Shown here: one piece after another, positions 11,000 through 25,600 of the stretch
Layout: the number at the start of each line of letters is the position of its first letter
How positions within the stretch are numbered: the stretch's first letter is position 1
Assembly: GCF_035582795.1 (NCBI RefSeq)
Contig: NC_134366.1
Coordinates: 29,125,661 to 29,189,660 of the forward strand
Origin: Mycteria americana
Lineage: Eukaryota > Chordata > Aves > Ciconiiformes > Ciconiidae
Reading direction: 5' to 3'
DNA length: 64,000 nt
Made by a program: the position numbers and the translations under genes
Notes under the pieces: model-generated
Seen by the model: the letters and a program-made list of their open reading frames with translations, nothing else
Told to the model about the DNA's origin: nothing
Databases searched by the model: none

Positions 11000-13900
11000 C
11001 TGAAAGTGTATCATTAAAAGTTAGCTTGGATTCTGGGGATAAGTTACATTATCCTAGAAGTGCCTCCTTCAGTTAGAAGAGCACCCCTTTTTTTCTTTCT
11101 TGTAGTGCCTGGGAGTATACATGCCTCTCTCAAATTTGTAGCCAAATTCCATTTCTATTAATGAGTTACCTGAACAGGCCTAAACAAATGCAGGATCAGT
11201 TTGAAATGATACTGCCTAAATCCTGATGTAAGAACCAAGCTGCTATTTAAATACCTAAGCACACAATTGGTACGCGAGGGTTGTTTGTCATCTAGGTTTG
11301 AAAATCTGGCTCTCACTGTGTGTGATGTCTGTAGACTCAAGACAAGTCTACAAGACAGGGTTTGCTTGTTGGTTTTTTTGATGCAGACTTGCTACCCAAT
11401 ATCTGAGGACAGTATTTATTACTTACCTTTTCGGGTTGTTGCTACCTGTGGTTGCAATACAGTTAGGTGGTGATCTTCATCAGCAGTTACATTGAACAAA
11501 GGATTGACAACTGGACTCTGAGGTCTGATTTCAGATATGTCATAAAGCGGGGGAAATCTCGATTCTCTGTGAGCAGAGGTGGTTGCAGTGTGATCCTGAG
11601 CAGATGGCAGCGGCTCAGTGTATCTGGTCTGTGGTGGACTAAGCTGCAAAAGGAGTCAAAATCTTATAACTTAAAATTCTGTCTGGGCTCAGATGCTAAG
11701 AGAAAAAATTGAGAGAATTATGTAGGAAACTCTTGCCAAGCAACGTGTGAAAAAATACCATTAACAGCAGGTAGGTTCGGACCTCCTTCTAGTGATTACT
11801 TAATACGTGACTATAATTTTCTGACACGGAGAGGTGAATGAAAAGGCAAAGTAATGCTTTCAATTTAGTCACTAAGCTGAATTAATTCCATTGAAGCAAA
11901 ATTTCAATCACCACGTAGTCTGTAATATAAATAAAACAAAAAATGGAAGGAACTCTGGGGCAAATCAGTGCTTCTTAACATCTAGTACACTCACTAGGAA
12001 TGATCTGACATCTTCAATCTGTCAAGAAATGGAAAATGGCACGCAGGAGGAACAGGGTACTTGTTATTGATAGAAAAACACATGTACATTATGCTCCTCC
12101 AAGGATCTTTTTAGATGTGGAATCCCTTGAGTACAGCAAAAATTTCCAAAACTTGTGTTATGGGAACCGCATCCTATTAATAAGATTGCCTCATAGATGT
12201 GTCCTTGCCTCTATCAAGCCAAGTGACAAATCACCCATTTTCCTGTTTCTAGCTAACAGCCAGTTGCTAATCATTAGAATTTTAGTGTTTTACCTTGATA
12301 GAACTGTTAAGAAGCCAACCCTGCTCTTCAAATTAAGACTATTATATAAAAATTTGCCTCTCTAGTGTTTTAGTATAGTCAAGAAGATTTGCAAGTATCT
12401 TAGTATAGTATAGTACAAATGACTGCATTAATCCCACACATTGATTACCTACTGAGGACAGGAAGGAATTTGATATTATTCAATATCTTCCCATTTACAG
12501 GCCACTACTGACACATTCAGTCAGTCTAAGAAAACTCTTCAGAGGCACTGGGACTCTGAAAATTGAAGTCTAGGTGAAATGTAAATGTGCAGACAATTCA
12601 TCCAGTCCTTTGCATATTGCATTTCTTCTCCAGGTCTACAAAAAGGCTGTGTTTATTTCTGATAGTAATTCAACAGTTTTGAAGATTTAACTATAATCAT
12701 GGCCAGCAAGAACCAAGTGTGTGAGCAACTAATCACTTAGCACTAAACCTACCTGTGATCCTTATCACACGTTTTATAAAGTCAGCATCTATAAATCCCG
12801 GTTTACATTTATTTTTCTTAATGATACGGAATGTCAAAATTGACCCTCAGTGTCACACAGATGTGTCTGGAGGTAACACAAGCCCCAAACCTAAATCAAT
12901 CACACTTACTGAGGGAGCTCTTATTCAAAGAAATTAAACTGAATTTTGAAAGTGAACTATTTAATTATGAATGATATTACATAAACAATAATCCAAATGA
13001 TTAATATTGGCTAATCCATTGACTCCTCACAGTAAGTCAGTAATATTTAATTAGCTCCAATCTGTATTCAATTCACTTAATATTTAAATACCAGTATCAT
13101 GGTCCACTATACCTACTGCATGCAGCTACAGAGGTTTATACATCAAATATTTCAATAGTTTATTCAACAGATTACAGGGGCAAGGAACGCTCAATTTTTA
13201 TCATTGGCTATTTTTAGGCAAAGCAATAAGAACACCCTAGAGAGTTAGTGCTGATATACTGTAAAGGTGACAAATACCCTACTCTGATACTAAGACAGTG
13301 GCTGAAAAATACCAAAGACCTAATAAGGGAACTAAGGTGATACACACCTGCAGAAAATATTTATCTATTGCATTAAAACTCCACCTGTCCTTTCTATCTG
13401 TGCAGCAGCGCTGTGTTGGAGGGCAGAACCCCAATGCAGGGCAGGAGGAATTTAAAGCTGGAGAATGAAGAATAACATGAATGAGGAGTCCTAGAAGTAC
13501 AGCCCAATGTGGAAAGCAAAACAATACTGAAGGCTTAATAACACCTCGAAAGTGTGTGACCACGACAAGAAGCATTGTACTAACAATCAGCTTGCACATA
13601 AATAAATGCCTTATACACTATGTATCTGCCTCAACAGAGATGTATCTGTAAGATTTCTAACTCATTTTGAAGATGAATAAGAACTACAAAAATATGAGGA
13701 CCGTTGGCATTTATTGCAACCAAGAAACAGTATTGCCCTCTTTCTTCTGTAAGCTTCTGTTCCCAACAAGTAAGTTCACTCTAACTTTAAAAGTTTTCTC
13801 CAAATCTTTTGGTCTAGCCAAAGGACACATTACTCGCAAATTAAAAGACTGGTGAATGGTGAAATAAAGAGTATTTGAATTCAAATGAAGACACGCATCT

Positions 13901-16900
13901 TTTAAAAACATTTGATAACTGTTACTTCTTTACTTACTGGGTAACTGATTCCTTCTGTAGGGAGCGTATAAATCTCTGAAGTAGTCATTTTAGGTAAGTG
14001 GCTAGTAGTAGCTTCGCTAGCAATTTCAGATTCCGGACTTGGAGATGGAGATAAAACATTATCTTTTCTGGTGTTGATTTCAGACACATTCTCACAGATT
14101 TTTGTGATCAGTTTATTTTCAAGAGCTGAAAAGATTAACAAAATGATGAAATTTATTAAGGGTAATCAAGAAAGGTCATAATGATTCACCACAAGCTTTT
14201 AGTGCAGTATTAACCCTAAATCTTTAATGATAGTGTCTTGTGAAAGACTTGTCTTCTAAAGTTATGTCAAAATGCAAATGAGAAGTAATAAACTAACACA
14301 CTCTCTGAATTATTTGATTTTAAGGCCCTTTTGTTCTTTTAAGAAGAAACAGATAAAACTACCACATCCCTTTTTTAAGCAGAAGTCATAGCTCAACAGT
14401 GAAGAAAACAAAACCAGAGTGAAGTAAAGAAAGTGTTTACACATAAGAAGGAAAAAGAAAAACTGGGTGACACATTCTACTTTTTTGCACAAAAAAATTC
14501 AGTGACTGGGAATACTTTTATGTTGAATGCTGGAGCATGAGTCAGAGCCCTAAATTTAATCCCAGCTGGGACCAGAACCTTAGCTTGGACTCTCTTCTCA
14601 CTGTTAACACCTTAAATCTGGACTTAACTCCAGCCACAGGCTCTGCATAGCAATATAAGTTTATGCTCAGGAAAAATATACTTTATAGGGCTAGTCTGCG
14701 GTTAGTCTAGATCGATGTACTTTTTTTTTCATTGGTCATTATAAGTTTCCTCTGGATTTTCTCCTGATTCCAGCTGTGGCCACAGGATTTTTTCAAGCCA
14801 CAGTTTGAAATATACAATGTACTGTCAGACGCCATTCCCTTGTGTGTTGCTCCACCACTTTTCCCCTAGAATCAGGATGAAAGCGTAGGTTTCCCTGTGG
14901 CTTTCAGAAAAAAAACCCAAAAGAGTGCTTGTAAGAGATGGTGGAGGGACTCCAAGACTGATGAGAGCCATATGAAATGTGAGACAGAGAAAGAGACAGA
15001 AATGTTGCGTCAAGGTGGAAGGAAATCTGCACCCCTCTGGGATGAAACCATGGCCAAGCACAAAAGGACTGTGAGGGAAGGCTGATGCAAGCTCTCACAA
15101 AAGAGGAGTGCTCCAAAGAAAGCCTCGGCTCAGAAAACTGATGGTCATTGTGTTTCATTGTTTCTGTAAGAGGTAAAAATTTGGCAAAGGTCTCGTTTGG
15201 CCAAAGAAGAGGAGAAACAGAAGAAAGAGCGGTATCCAAAAGACAAACATAAGCTGCCATTCAGCAGGCTGCCTTGCCTTGCTATGGGAAAGGCCAAACT
15301 CTCTTATTTGCTTATTTCAAGTTTCCTCTTACTAAAATAGTTTCTTTTACCTGAAAGCGTCATGAAGTCATCTATCTGGTAAACATGTTCTTCATCAGGG
15401 TCTGTTGCAATGAGCTGCATTTCTTTCAGAAAATCATCGTAATGAGGATCAGTCCTTTGAACAATCCCAATGACAAATATCTCAATATTCGTAGCATGGG
15501 CCTCTCTTACTACAGTATCAAGTTGTACTTTATCACGAGTGTCCGCTTGTCCATCTGTTACTACAACAGCCACTTTTCTTACTGCTGGGCGTGCTGCCCG
15601 AAATAACTGAATGGCTTCTCGGATAGCAGAAGCTGTGTACGTGCCTTCTCCTAAGTAGAGCATTTTATCAACAGCTGATTTCAGGTATTCTTTGGTTGTG
15701 TATTGCTTCAGAGAAGACACCAGCTCTACTTTATGGCTGAAGTTGATAATGCCAATGTGGGTTGTAGCGTGGTTGGCTGATACCTTGTCAATGACTGTTT
15801 TCATAAAAGTTTTGATAATATTGAAGTTATCTGGTCCAACACTTTCTGAACTGTCAATAACAAATACCAGTTCCAGTGGTGTTACTCTACATCTGATACC
15901 ACAACCTAGAAGAACAATAATTTCAGACATTTTATGAGAAACCACCTTCATAAAAATGAACTGAACTCATATATCAGATTTACAGTCAGTTAAAGCTCAA
16001 TTAATGAATTAATTTATAGTTACTGATACTGATAAATAGAAACAGAGCTGGACCAAATTACTTCCAGTATAGCTCTGGCAACATAGTGAGCATCATTTTC
16101 ACATCAAAGGTATCCTTACACACAAACATGCAGAGGACAAATCCATTCAGTCAATATAAATTCCGTGTGTTTTATTAGAACTATTTTTTTTCTATACTGG
16201 AATGCTTACCACATATTTCCTTGATAAGTCTGATAACTTCTTCTCTCTGAAAAAAAGTATTAATTAATTTGCTGTGTGTTCTAGTTTTAAGAATGCTGAA
16301 ATCTATTTATTTGGTTATTTATTTACAAAAATACAGGCAATGCAATGCCCCATAAACAACCTTGTGTAACATCACATAACCTTTAGATATCTTCCCAAAA
16401 TAAACTCCTATCTTTTAAATTAATTTATGTACATACTTACCGAAAGACCAGGTTCACCTTTTCTTCCCCAAATTCCCTGAAAATGTGTAGAGTGAGAAAA
16501 TTAACAAAAGCCAAATTTGCCTAATTTCTATTGTGTAAAATTAAGTAATATGAAAATGTGTTTTACCTTTGGTCCTGGAGGTCCTGGGTCTCCAATCTCT
16601 CCTTTGGCACCTTTGTTCCCTGGATCACCTTTATCTCCATAGTCTCCCTAATTTAAAACAACCATATTAAACATAGTCAGTAACTCCAGTTTTGTTGATA
16701 GTCAGAGCTGGAGTTATGGTTCAATGAGCTCTTAAGATACATTTTCTGATTTTTTTTTTGTGTGGCTGGTTTATCTTGTATTATGAAGAGAACATCTGAA
16801 AGCAGACTCTCAGAGAAAGCAAGATGGGCAGTAAAAACATCTTTAAGAAATTTCTACGAAAAATTACCTTAATTCAGGAGTAAGAGGTAAAGACATCTTC

Positions 16901-19900
16901 ATGCAAATGTCGAGAATATATAGTTTTTTACTCTTCTTTGATTTTCTTGAACTCTAAAACCAATGTTTATACTGGACCTATGTTAATTTGGACCTATGTT
17001 AATTCAGACCTATGGAGAGACATACTGCCTCAGATCAGCCAATGTACTGAAACTCACACCAGCTTCATATAGAACCCACACGGAAGACTGGGAGCTTGCA
17101 AAGCACAGAGGAAAAGGCATGCTTGCACTGTTACATCCATTGGAAAATACGTAGTTTCACATTTAGAAGCAATTCTGCACTTTTTTCCTCGTGACTAGAC
17201 CTTTTGATTTCCAAAAAGAGAAAGGGTTCAACATTATGGTATTTCAAGAGACAGTTTTCACATAATGCAGGTATGAAACACACTATCAAAAGATTGAGGT
17301 TCTAAATTAGACATTTCTTCAAGAAGGAGATTGTGCAGGACAGTTTTTTACTTCTCTCTGGAAGTTACTGACCACATTACATTTCACTTGAAACTTTAAA
17401 GCTTAGAAATTTATCTAGAGTAATATCTTTGATATTACTATCTATTTAATATCTTTGATATTACTCCTCATTATTACCCAGCCAATGGAATCACATACGT
17501 ACCTCCTGTGTTACAGCATTTGCCGTGGTGATTGCTATCAATTTTAAGGAATTGACTCTCTCTGTCTGATTCTGATGTTATTCAAACTGGTATAAACCTG
17601 AAAATTGTACATAGCTCCTCCACAGCGTTAAGAAAACCAGTCTGCACTGAGTAAGCTCTTGGAAGACAGCTTTTATTCTATTTCACAAAATCATAATATC
17701 CAGCAAAGGACATTCTTTCCATTACCTGCCCATGAATTCAATCTAACCTCATCAAAGTTAATGTCAGCATAAGGGAGAGCAAATATGATCTACTGACTGT
17801 GGCGGTGCTGTTACTCTCTTACCCATAAGTATACTAAAACCTGATCTCTTTGGTACTTTGCACTTCTATGAAATTCCTACTGAACTAAACCATTCCTTTC
17901 CATGTGTGACAAGTCTGCTATATTAATAGCAAACAGAAAAATTGTGAGTATTTGGAGATATTTCCATTGGGTCATGAAGATTAGTCAAAATACAAGATTA
18001 ATATGAAGAACAGTGAAAATATTGCTATTATTATTATAGTATGTAGCATTTGGCATCTGATAGAAAATAGAATTAGGAGGCAGAAATTTGAATCTGGGTG
18101 AAAGAGCTTGATATTCACTGTTGCATAAAAGCTCCAAGCTGCAGTAGCTTGAATAATACAGAAGTCTGAGAAAGTGCTATATAACGTGAGCTAGTGTAGA
18201 CCATAGTACCATGAACATCATTAGTGCAGGCAACAAATGGCTGGGGCTCTGAATGGGTACTGCCTGCCTCAGGTGACTACAAAGGGGATTGAACTCTTAT
18301 TTGGGTAACTTCTTAAAGTTAGGGAGCCTTATCATCTCTGCTGTCCCATGAAGACTACCATGGGGTTTTTTCCCAGGCTTTCCAGATAGCGGTTTCACAA
18401 TAAATTCAGTATTTCAGCTATGTTGTAATTATTGCAGAGGGGCTGCCCAGCTGGCCCAGGCATATGCTGTGAATTAAAGGTGGTGTACTGCATCATACAT
18501 TTACATCAACGCTCATTCCACCTGGGCACACTGTTCTCCTTGTGTAGGCACATAGTTGGTCTGCACATCCACACTGACCAAGAGCCTCGGTTTCCTTTGG
18601 CTAGGCTGCTCCCATCAGAAGCTGCGCATCTGAAAATCACTAACAAATAGCCAAAGTATTTAAATTCTCTTTGCGCAAAATTTGTTAGAAGGGGATAGGT
18701 ATGTGTAGGAAACTCTTACAGTTTTTATATCAACCAGGAAGTTTCTCAGTAAGGAAAGACTCAAGCTTGGGCTTCAATCATTATTAAAAAAATGAGTCAA
18801 ATAAAACAAAGCCCTTAAAAGACATTGGTCAAAAAGCAATTATTTTTTTGTCAAAGCCTGGCAAATAAAAGAACTTTTTGTAATACCTGAAAATATCTAA
18901 GATAACTGAATACATAATTTGACTAATATGATTCTCCTGGTAACAAGTATGACCTCATTCTAGATCCTACTTCAGAGTCTGGTCCTTAATGACAATTAGG
19001 ATTTTCACAGACTCCAAACCTGACAATAAGTGGTAGGCACTTAGCTTGCTAGCTATACAAGGCAATGTCTTTGCCTTCTATTTATCTTCAAAGACCTGTC
19101 ACACCAAATAACCAATAAAGGAAGAAAAAATTATCATTTTTTCCTTACCGCAAACCTAGGATTTACCTTTGGTCCAGGAAGGCCAATTCCTATTGATCCC
19201 TTTAGTCCAGGAGAACCTTGATTTCCTTTTTCTCCCTGAACAGAATATGGAAAGTAAGTTTAACTGAAAATTAAAGTAAAATCTATGCTGTATCTATTCA
19301 CTTTATAACATTCTGCATCATAGAGAAAGCCAGATATTTGTATTATCCCATGAAGCACATAAGTTTCAAGACAGAAGGGGTATGAAGCTGGAGAAATAAG
19401 CAGTTGGGTATGATTCAGAACACACATGAAGCCTTTATAAAGTATATAATGAAAAATTTATTCCTGATTAATTAAATGAAATATTGTCATTTTACTGAAA
19501 CAGATAAAAGACAAAAGTAACCTCACTGAGGCTCAGACAGTTATTCATCCAGTCTACAAGCAGTAAAACGAGATCCAACACAGAGGTTCTCTAGAAATAC
19601 ACACCCAGAATCTGCAGGGTTGACTTAGTTTTTCTGATCTTAAGTAAATAAAAAGACGTCTCTGATTTTCACAATGTGCAATGTGGAGAGCAGAACATCT
19701 TTCTGCTGATACTTCAAAAGACAGTATCAGTCCAGCTACAAAGTTCAACTTTGTTTATAATGATTGTTACGCATGCCCTGCTGCATGCACACAGACTTGA
19801 AAAGCATTTTCATGCTAGCAGTGTGGGCATACAACATGTTATAAAACACAGCTGTTATAAAATACATACAGAAAATCCTTCACAGCATCTGGCTTCCAGA

Positions 19901-22572
19901 AACTTTCCTGCTTTATTTAATAGAGTAACACAAATATTTTTTTCAGATCAACTGCTGTATACATTTTAAACACAGCTAGAGGTGATTATATTCCCTGGTA
20001 CATAAATGCTTCACCTTAATTCACATTACATACATAATTCACATAACAGCAGTGCCCACTGCAGATACCAAAACCAGCTCCAGAGAATGTCAATGAGATC
20101 AGGAGCAGTCATCACCTGTACCAAACCTAGCCTAGGAGATGTAAGTACAAGGTTAGTTAGTTTTATTTTTCAGTCAAGAGCTCTCAAGACTGTCTCACTA
20201 AAGCAACTTTTACTAATACTCGTATAGCTCCTCACAAATGGGCCTAAAGGGGTTATATTGCTCATAATGGGCAGAGAAATACAAAAATGTTTCCAAATTT
20301 ATCAAGACTCCAGCCTTCACCAAAGGCACACTAGTGCAGAAGGACTGACCTCTGACCATTCCTGCTGTGCTGGGTAGGGGCTTATGGATTTCTGCAGGTG
20401 GAGAAGCAGCTGCACAGTGCACAGCCAAGTTAACCTTCTCTTCCTTGGGGCTCCTGAATCCCATGAGTTGGGAGTTCACCAGGAGTCAGACAATGAGATG
20501 CAGCTCCTAGAAGAGGCAGTATACTACACGTCATGGTCCATGGATGGTTTTCCCTGTCCAAATTCCAGATTTGACTGAGATCTTGCTGTGATGGGAGCTT
20601 CTGCTTGCACATGGGTGCATTGTGGTCTTGCCCTGTGCTAGGCAAAGGCACCCACTGCACTCCACCGTTCACATCTCCACTGGAGCACTGCCTTTACAGC
20701 CCTGCCCTGCAGGAGCCTCTTGGTCCACTAGCCCAAAATGCTCTGCTTGTCATCAGGGCTACCTATCACTGGCCTGTTAACAGGTAGCCTCTTCCCTCTG
20801 TAAGCAGAACTTCTCCCCTTCCCCTCTCCTCAGTTTCTTACAGCAGCAAAAATTCAGCCACTGTTATGTAGACTCTGAAGACTGGAAAAGAAACTGTCAT
20901 GCACCAAATTACATAGCTGATTCACTAGGAAAAAAAAAAAAAGAATTTCCTGCAAATAGGAAATATTCCTAAGGCAATGGGATGCCCAAGGCAATTTATT
21001 TTGCGCTGTTGTAGGAATACACAGTGACTATTTAATCTAATTTACTTTAAGTTACTTTTTAGCAAGATTGTGCTTCCTGGGTCCTTCATGTAGGCTATTA
21101 ATGCAAATTGCTTTTAAACATAGTGAAACAGTGTGCCAGCTTGTTTCTCTGCTTGCTGTCCAGCATTGGGACTGACTGTCCTTCCTGACTAGGGTCATCA
21201 CACAGCTTCCTGATTAACACCTTTGCAGATCTGCAGAGCACATACATGTGAACCAGAATTAGGATATGCTGTGTATTCCAGTGGTCCTTCACTAATAATA
21301 AATGTCAGATCTAACAAAACTCTAGATTTATTGCTGCTATTTGTTACAGCCCATTTGACATTGTTAGGATGGTGTTCAGGCAATGAAAACTGAACGAGAC
21401 CTCCTGTTCTAAAAAAATTCATACTTGTACAGCTGACATTTCTCACAGGCACACATGTGAGTTTTATCCTTTAAAACGTCAACTGCAGACCAAATCCTGC
21501 TTCCTCTACTTGTGCAATCAATCAACATAAGAAGGATTTATCATAGATACCATAACTGAACATTTAGTAAAAACCAAGATGTATGCTGTATTAATTTAAA
21601 AATATTTATTGCTCTGCCAGTTCAATCCATGTACATAATTAAATTCAAACTTGACCATCAGTCTTATCATAAAAAACAAAGTGGTATGCATGTAAAAATG
21701 CAGACCCTTGGATCCCTGACCCTAATATCCTGCTAGATTACTGATCAATAAGCAGAATTCTATGTAAAAATGTCATTCTATGAACTGAGTGCAGATCTGA
21801 GAATGTCTAGACTGTGGTTTTGAAAGGAAACCAAGCATAAAAAAAGAAGACCTGTGAATGTAGCTATCAACATAAAGTTACTCGAAAACCATCTCATTTT
21901 TGACATTCCGTTCTTACCATATGCAGACTGAGCTCTATGTATATATATATATATATATAAAAAAAATACTTAGAGTGATATTGATAGTTCAAATGCAAGA
22001 GCATAGTAGCTTTATGCTGATGAAGAGTGGCCAAAAAGAATGAAGCTTGACATGGCTGTGAAGAGATAGCAGGACAGAAGAGGCAAATAGAAGCTCAACA
22101 AACATCAGCATACGGAGGAAACAGGTACTACAGGAGCAAGACAGTTGCTAAAGTTATTCAGAAAGAAGTTGTTCCTAAGATTTATATAAAAACAATCATA
22201 ATTAAAAAAGGCAATTGTTAAGGGAAGAAAATTTAAATGACAATACTGTACCTACACAACTCGTGGAATACTATAGAAACAACACCAGCTGAGTTTTATC
22301 CACCACATCATTCCAGTTTTGGTTTCAAACCCAAAGACAAAGACCTTCCACAGCCAGAGCACGTGTTACTTTCCCACATCCCTAAATTCCACGTCTTTAC
22401 ATTACAAACATGCCTTTGTCTGACAGTGTGTATCAGTGGACCGCGTTCTTCCCCGGAAAACTTCCATGATGAAACTGAGTTCTCTACATTTCTAAAATAT
22501 GCTTTAGATATTTATTCATATCAGTGCCAACATAACATCCAAAACTCTGTGTGTATCTATATAGAGACAGAC

Positions 22573-22608
<36 letters not shown>

Positions 22609-25600
22609 GTATATATACACATTTTGACTAACCTTTACATTTTTTCAGGAACAGAAAAAAATATTATATAAACTGTACATGTATCATCAGATGCATTTGA
22701 TTGCTGAAACATTTCTGTTCAGAATGGCAATTGCACTTTTATAAATACTCTCACATACCCATACAATTAACAGAGATATATCCCAAGTATTAGATTCTGG
22801 AAACACATCAGAAATGTCTATTAAAGCCAGGCAGGAAATAGTTTTCCTATACCATAAAGCCATACAGAGATGGCAGAAATTTTTCTATTTTCCACAAGAA
22901 CAGAGCAAAGACCCTTCAGAGATTCAGCAAACAAAGGAAGAAGAGAAAAGAAAATAAGTTCCTTATACCCTCACACTAAAATACGTAATAGCTTTGTGGT
23001 TACTGATGACAATTAATATAGAAGAAAACTGCAAACAGATCAGAACCAAAGGTCTAGACAGTCATGACTCGAACCGTGTAGAGATCTCTGTCTAGGAAAG
23101 TCCTGAGACGACATAAATCAGAATCTGTTAAAAAGAGTTATACAGTAAAAAGAAAAGAAAGAACATAGTGAAGTATGTTTTTATGCTATGAAACACCTCA
23201 CAGTGAAAAAAGAAAGGGCTCTCTGCAGTATAAAAAGGGAAATGATTGAACATGAATATAAAAATAGAAGACATTGAAGCTGGAATCAGAGCAAGTACTG
23301 AACAAAACAAATTCAGAAGGAATCGGTGCTTTTCTGGTAAAGCTTGGATGAAGTAATTCAATGCTGGACCAAAGAAAGGTTCTCCTCGGAAACATTTTGC
23401 CAACAAGGTACATTGTAATGATTTTGCTTGTTTGTTTCAGCATGTCACTATTTTCCAATTAAAACCTCTTCTGTCAATGAATTCCCTGGTGGCTTTAGTG
23501 TCTACAGCCGACTGCAGTATAGAGAGGCAGCTTTCCTAACCCAACTAAAACAGTGCCCCTCCTACTGAATCACTGGTGGTTTGATAACATAGAGTTGGAG
23601 ACCTGAGCACAATCCCCCTGATCCAGGCAAATACTCAATCATACACTCAACTTTAAGCACACTGATTTAAGAGAAATAGGAGAAACTTAGGTTGTTCTCC
23701 ACTAGAGCCTCCAGCTTTAATAATTTTCTTCCACACATTTACGACAAGGCAATTCATTAACTTTGAATGTTCAGAATAAGTTAACCATGTTTGCATTTCT
23801 CCTTATAAAGAGAGAAGTTGTGGTTATGGCTGGAACTGGGTGAGCAAAAACCTGATGAAGAGTATGTGGGAGACTCGCTAATTTATTTTATATTCCTATA
23901 TGTGTTAAATATTTGACTTATTTTGACATGGTAGATCTCTGTTACTGTCTTTTACAAGGGCATCCAGAGAAAACCCTGGCTGTTTTCTTTGAAGTGTCCT
24001 TTAAATCTAAGTAAATCAGTAAGATGTGGCAGAGATGGGACTTTTTTTCCAGGTTATACATATTTGTAACGACAAGAATAATAGGAAAGCAATTCAGTGC
24101 CACCAATACTGAAAACTCAACAGTTAAAGTAAATACTACATACCTTATGAACAAGAAAAATATACAGTGACTATTTGCAGGAGTTCACTGACTCAGTGGC
24201 AAAGAGAAAAACAGAGAGTGAATCTTCTTAAGAGACAGTTTTGAGAAGAAACTGGACAGATATTACAGTAAACCGGATTACCTTGCTTCCTTGTATGCTG
24301 TTGCCAGGGGGACCAGGTGGACCGGGCAAGCCTTTCTGTCCCATAATACCCTGTAACAGTCAGTTGGGCAAAAAAAGAAGAATTAGGAGGTAAACTCTAT
24401 TCCTGGTAACACTAACGAAGTCATCTCAAAGTCACTGCAAGCAAAAAGTAAAACCATGTCAAAGACTCTAGTTCTGATTCTTCTTTGGTTTATGGTTTCT
24501 CACTGTGGACCTTAGTAATTATCCTTGGCAAATTCCCAGGAAAGCAAAGGAACAATTAAGCTGAAAATAATTAAAGAATAAAATTTGCCCATGACACAGT
24601 GTGGTATTTTCCCCAGTTTTTCTTGCATAGAAACCAACAGAAACCATCTTTATACAACAGCTTCGTGCAATCACTCCACACAAGGGAGGCACAACAGTAG
24701 AGGCACAAAGGACCAGAGCAATAAAACCCAGCGTGAGTAAACCTGCCAAGCATGTTAGCTAGTTCTTGTACACCACACATATATATGCCAAGCCGCTGTC
24801 ATGCCACAGTCCCTGGGAGCACCAGCCATTCAGAAAATCATAAGTGGGAGGGAAAGAGAGAAAAGCCAAAGCAGCACCTGCTGATTTGTGTCGATACAGT
24901 CAAAGCCAGGTAAAGCCCTTGTGCTTTGGAGGCAGGCTAATCTAACATTTCAAAGTGACAAAATGACGCATATCCCTGTGATTACATCAAAATTAAATGT
25001 TTATTTTTCCTTTTTTTTCTTTATTTTTAGTTGAAAAAAGCTTTTGAAATTTCACCAAGCTTTATAAAAGTTTCTGTAGAGTTCAGGTTGGATTTTTGAT
25101 TATTGTCTTATAATAAATAATCACAGTGCTCCAATACAGTAAATGGAATTCATCCAGTGATATGTAAATTACCTACATTTTGCATATGTGGAATATTTAG
25201 GCAGAAGTATATCAAAACTTGATCATCATTAAATAGAAATATATAGCTCTAAATATTTAACTTCTAGATATTAGTGATGCTTGAAGAGTCATCATTCTCA
25301 TCTGTGTAGACAAAAAATTTGCCACAAACTTTAACAGAATCTCCTGTGAAAAACATAGTTAATCTATGTATTTATAAGCACGAATTCACACAAAACATTG
25401 TGCTAAATAGCTTATCTCAAGAACTAGATGCTATAAGCAGGTCCTCACCCTTGAAAACAAAATAGTTTCCCCACAGAGAACACATTTTTCATTCTCAAAG
25501 CCTTTGTGGAAGCAGCACATGGTGTCACACATTTGTATGACTTTGACACTCAGTCCAAAGTTACTTTTTTTAAACAGACTGTGTCTGTATGATTTACCAA

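Larger units (their letters stand above)
16648..19166 (-). other. COL28A1 intron (2.5 kb)
   Basis: Holds two small tandem repeats (about 16974-17015 and 17421-17465) and no missed collagen exon: I looked for plus-strand NCC every nine bases, the mark of antisense Gly-X-Y, and saw none. Confidence 0.75.
19236..24281 (-). other. COL28A1 intron (5.0 kb)
   Basis: Contains a TA microsatellite (21936-21966), a GATA microsatellite (22564-22618), a poly(A) run near 20931 and a GC-richer unclassified stretch at about 20340-20820. No exon found. Confidence 0.75.

Noticed and set aside
12036..12365. Plus-strand 109-codon frame in an intron
   Set aside because: No motif or homology I recognise, AT-rich composition like the rest of the intron.
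19143..19166. Alternative downstream donor (GTAAGG) for the exon at 19167
   Set aside because: Using it would bring an in-frame TAG into the exon.
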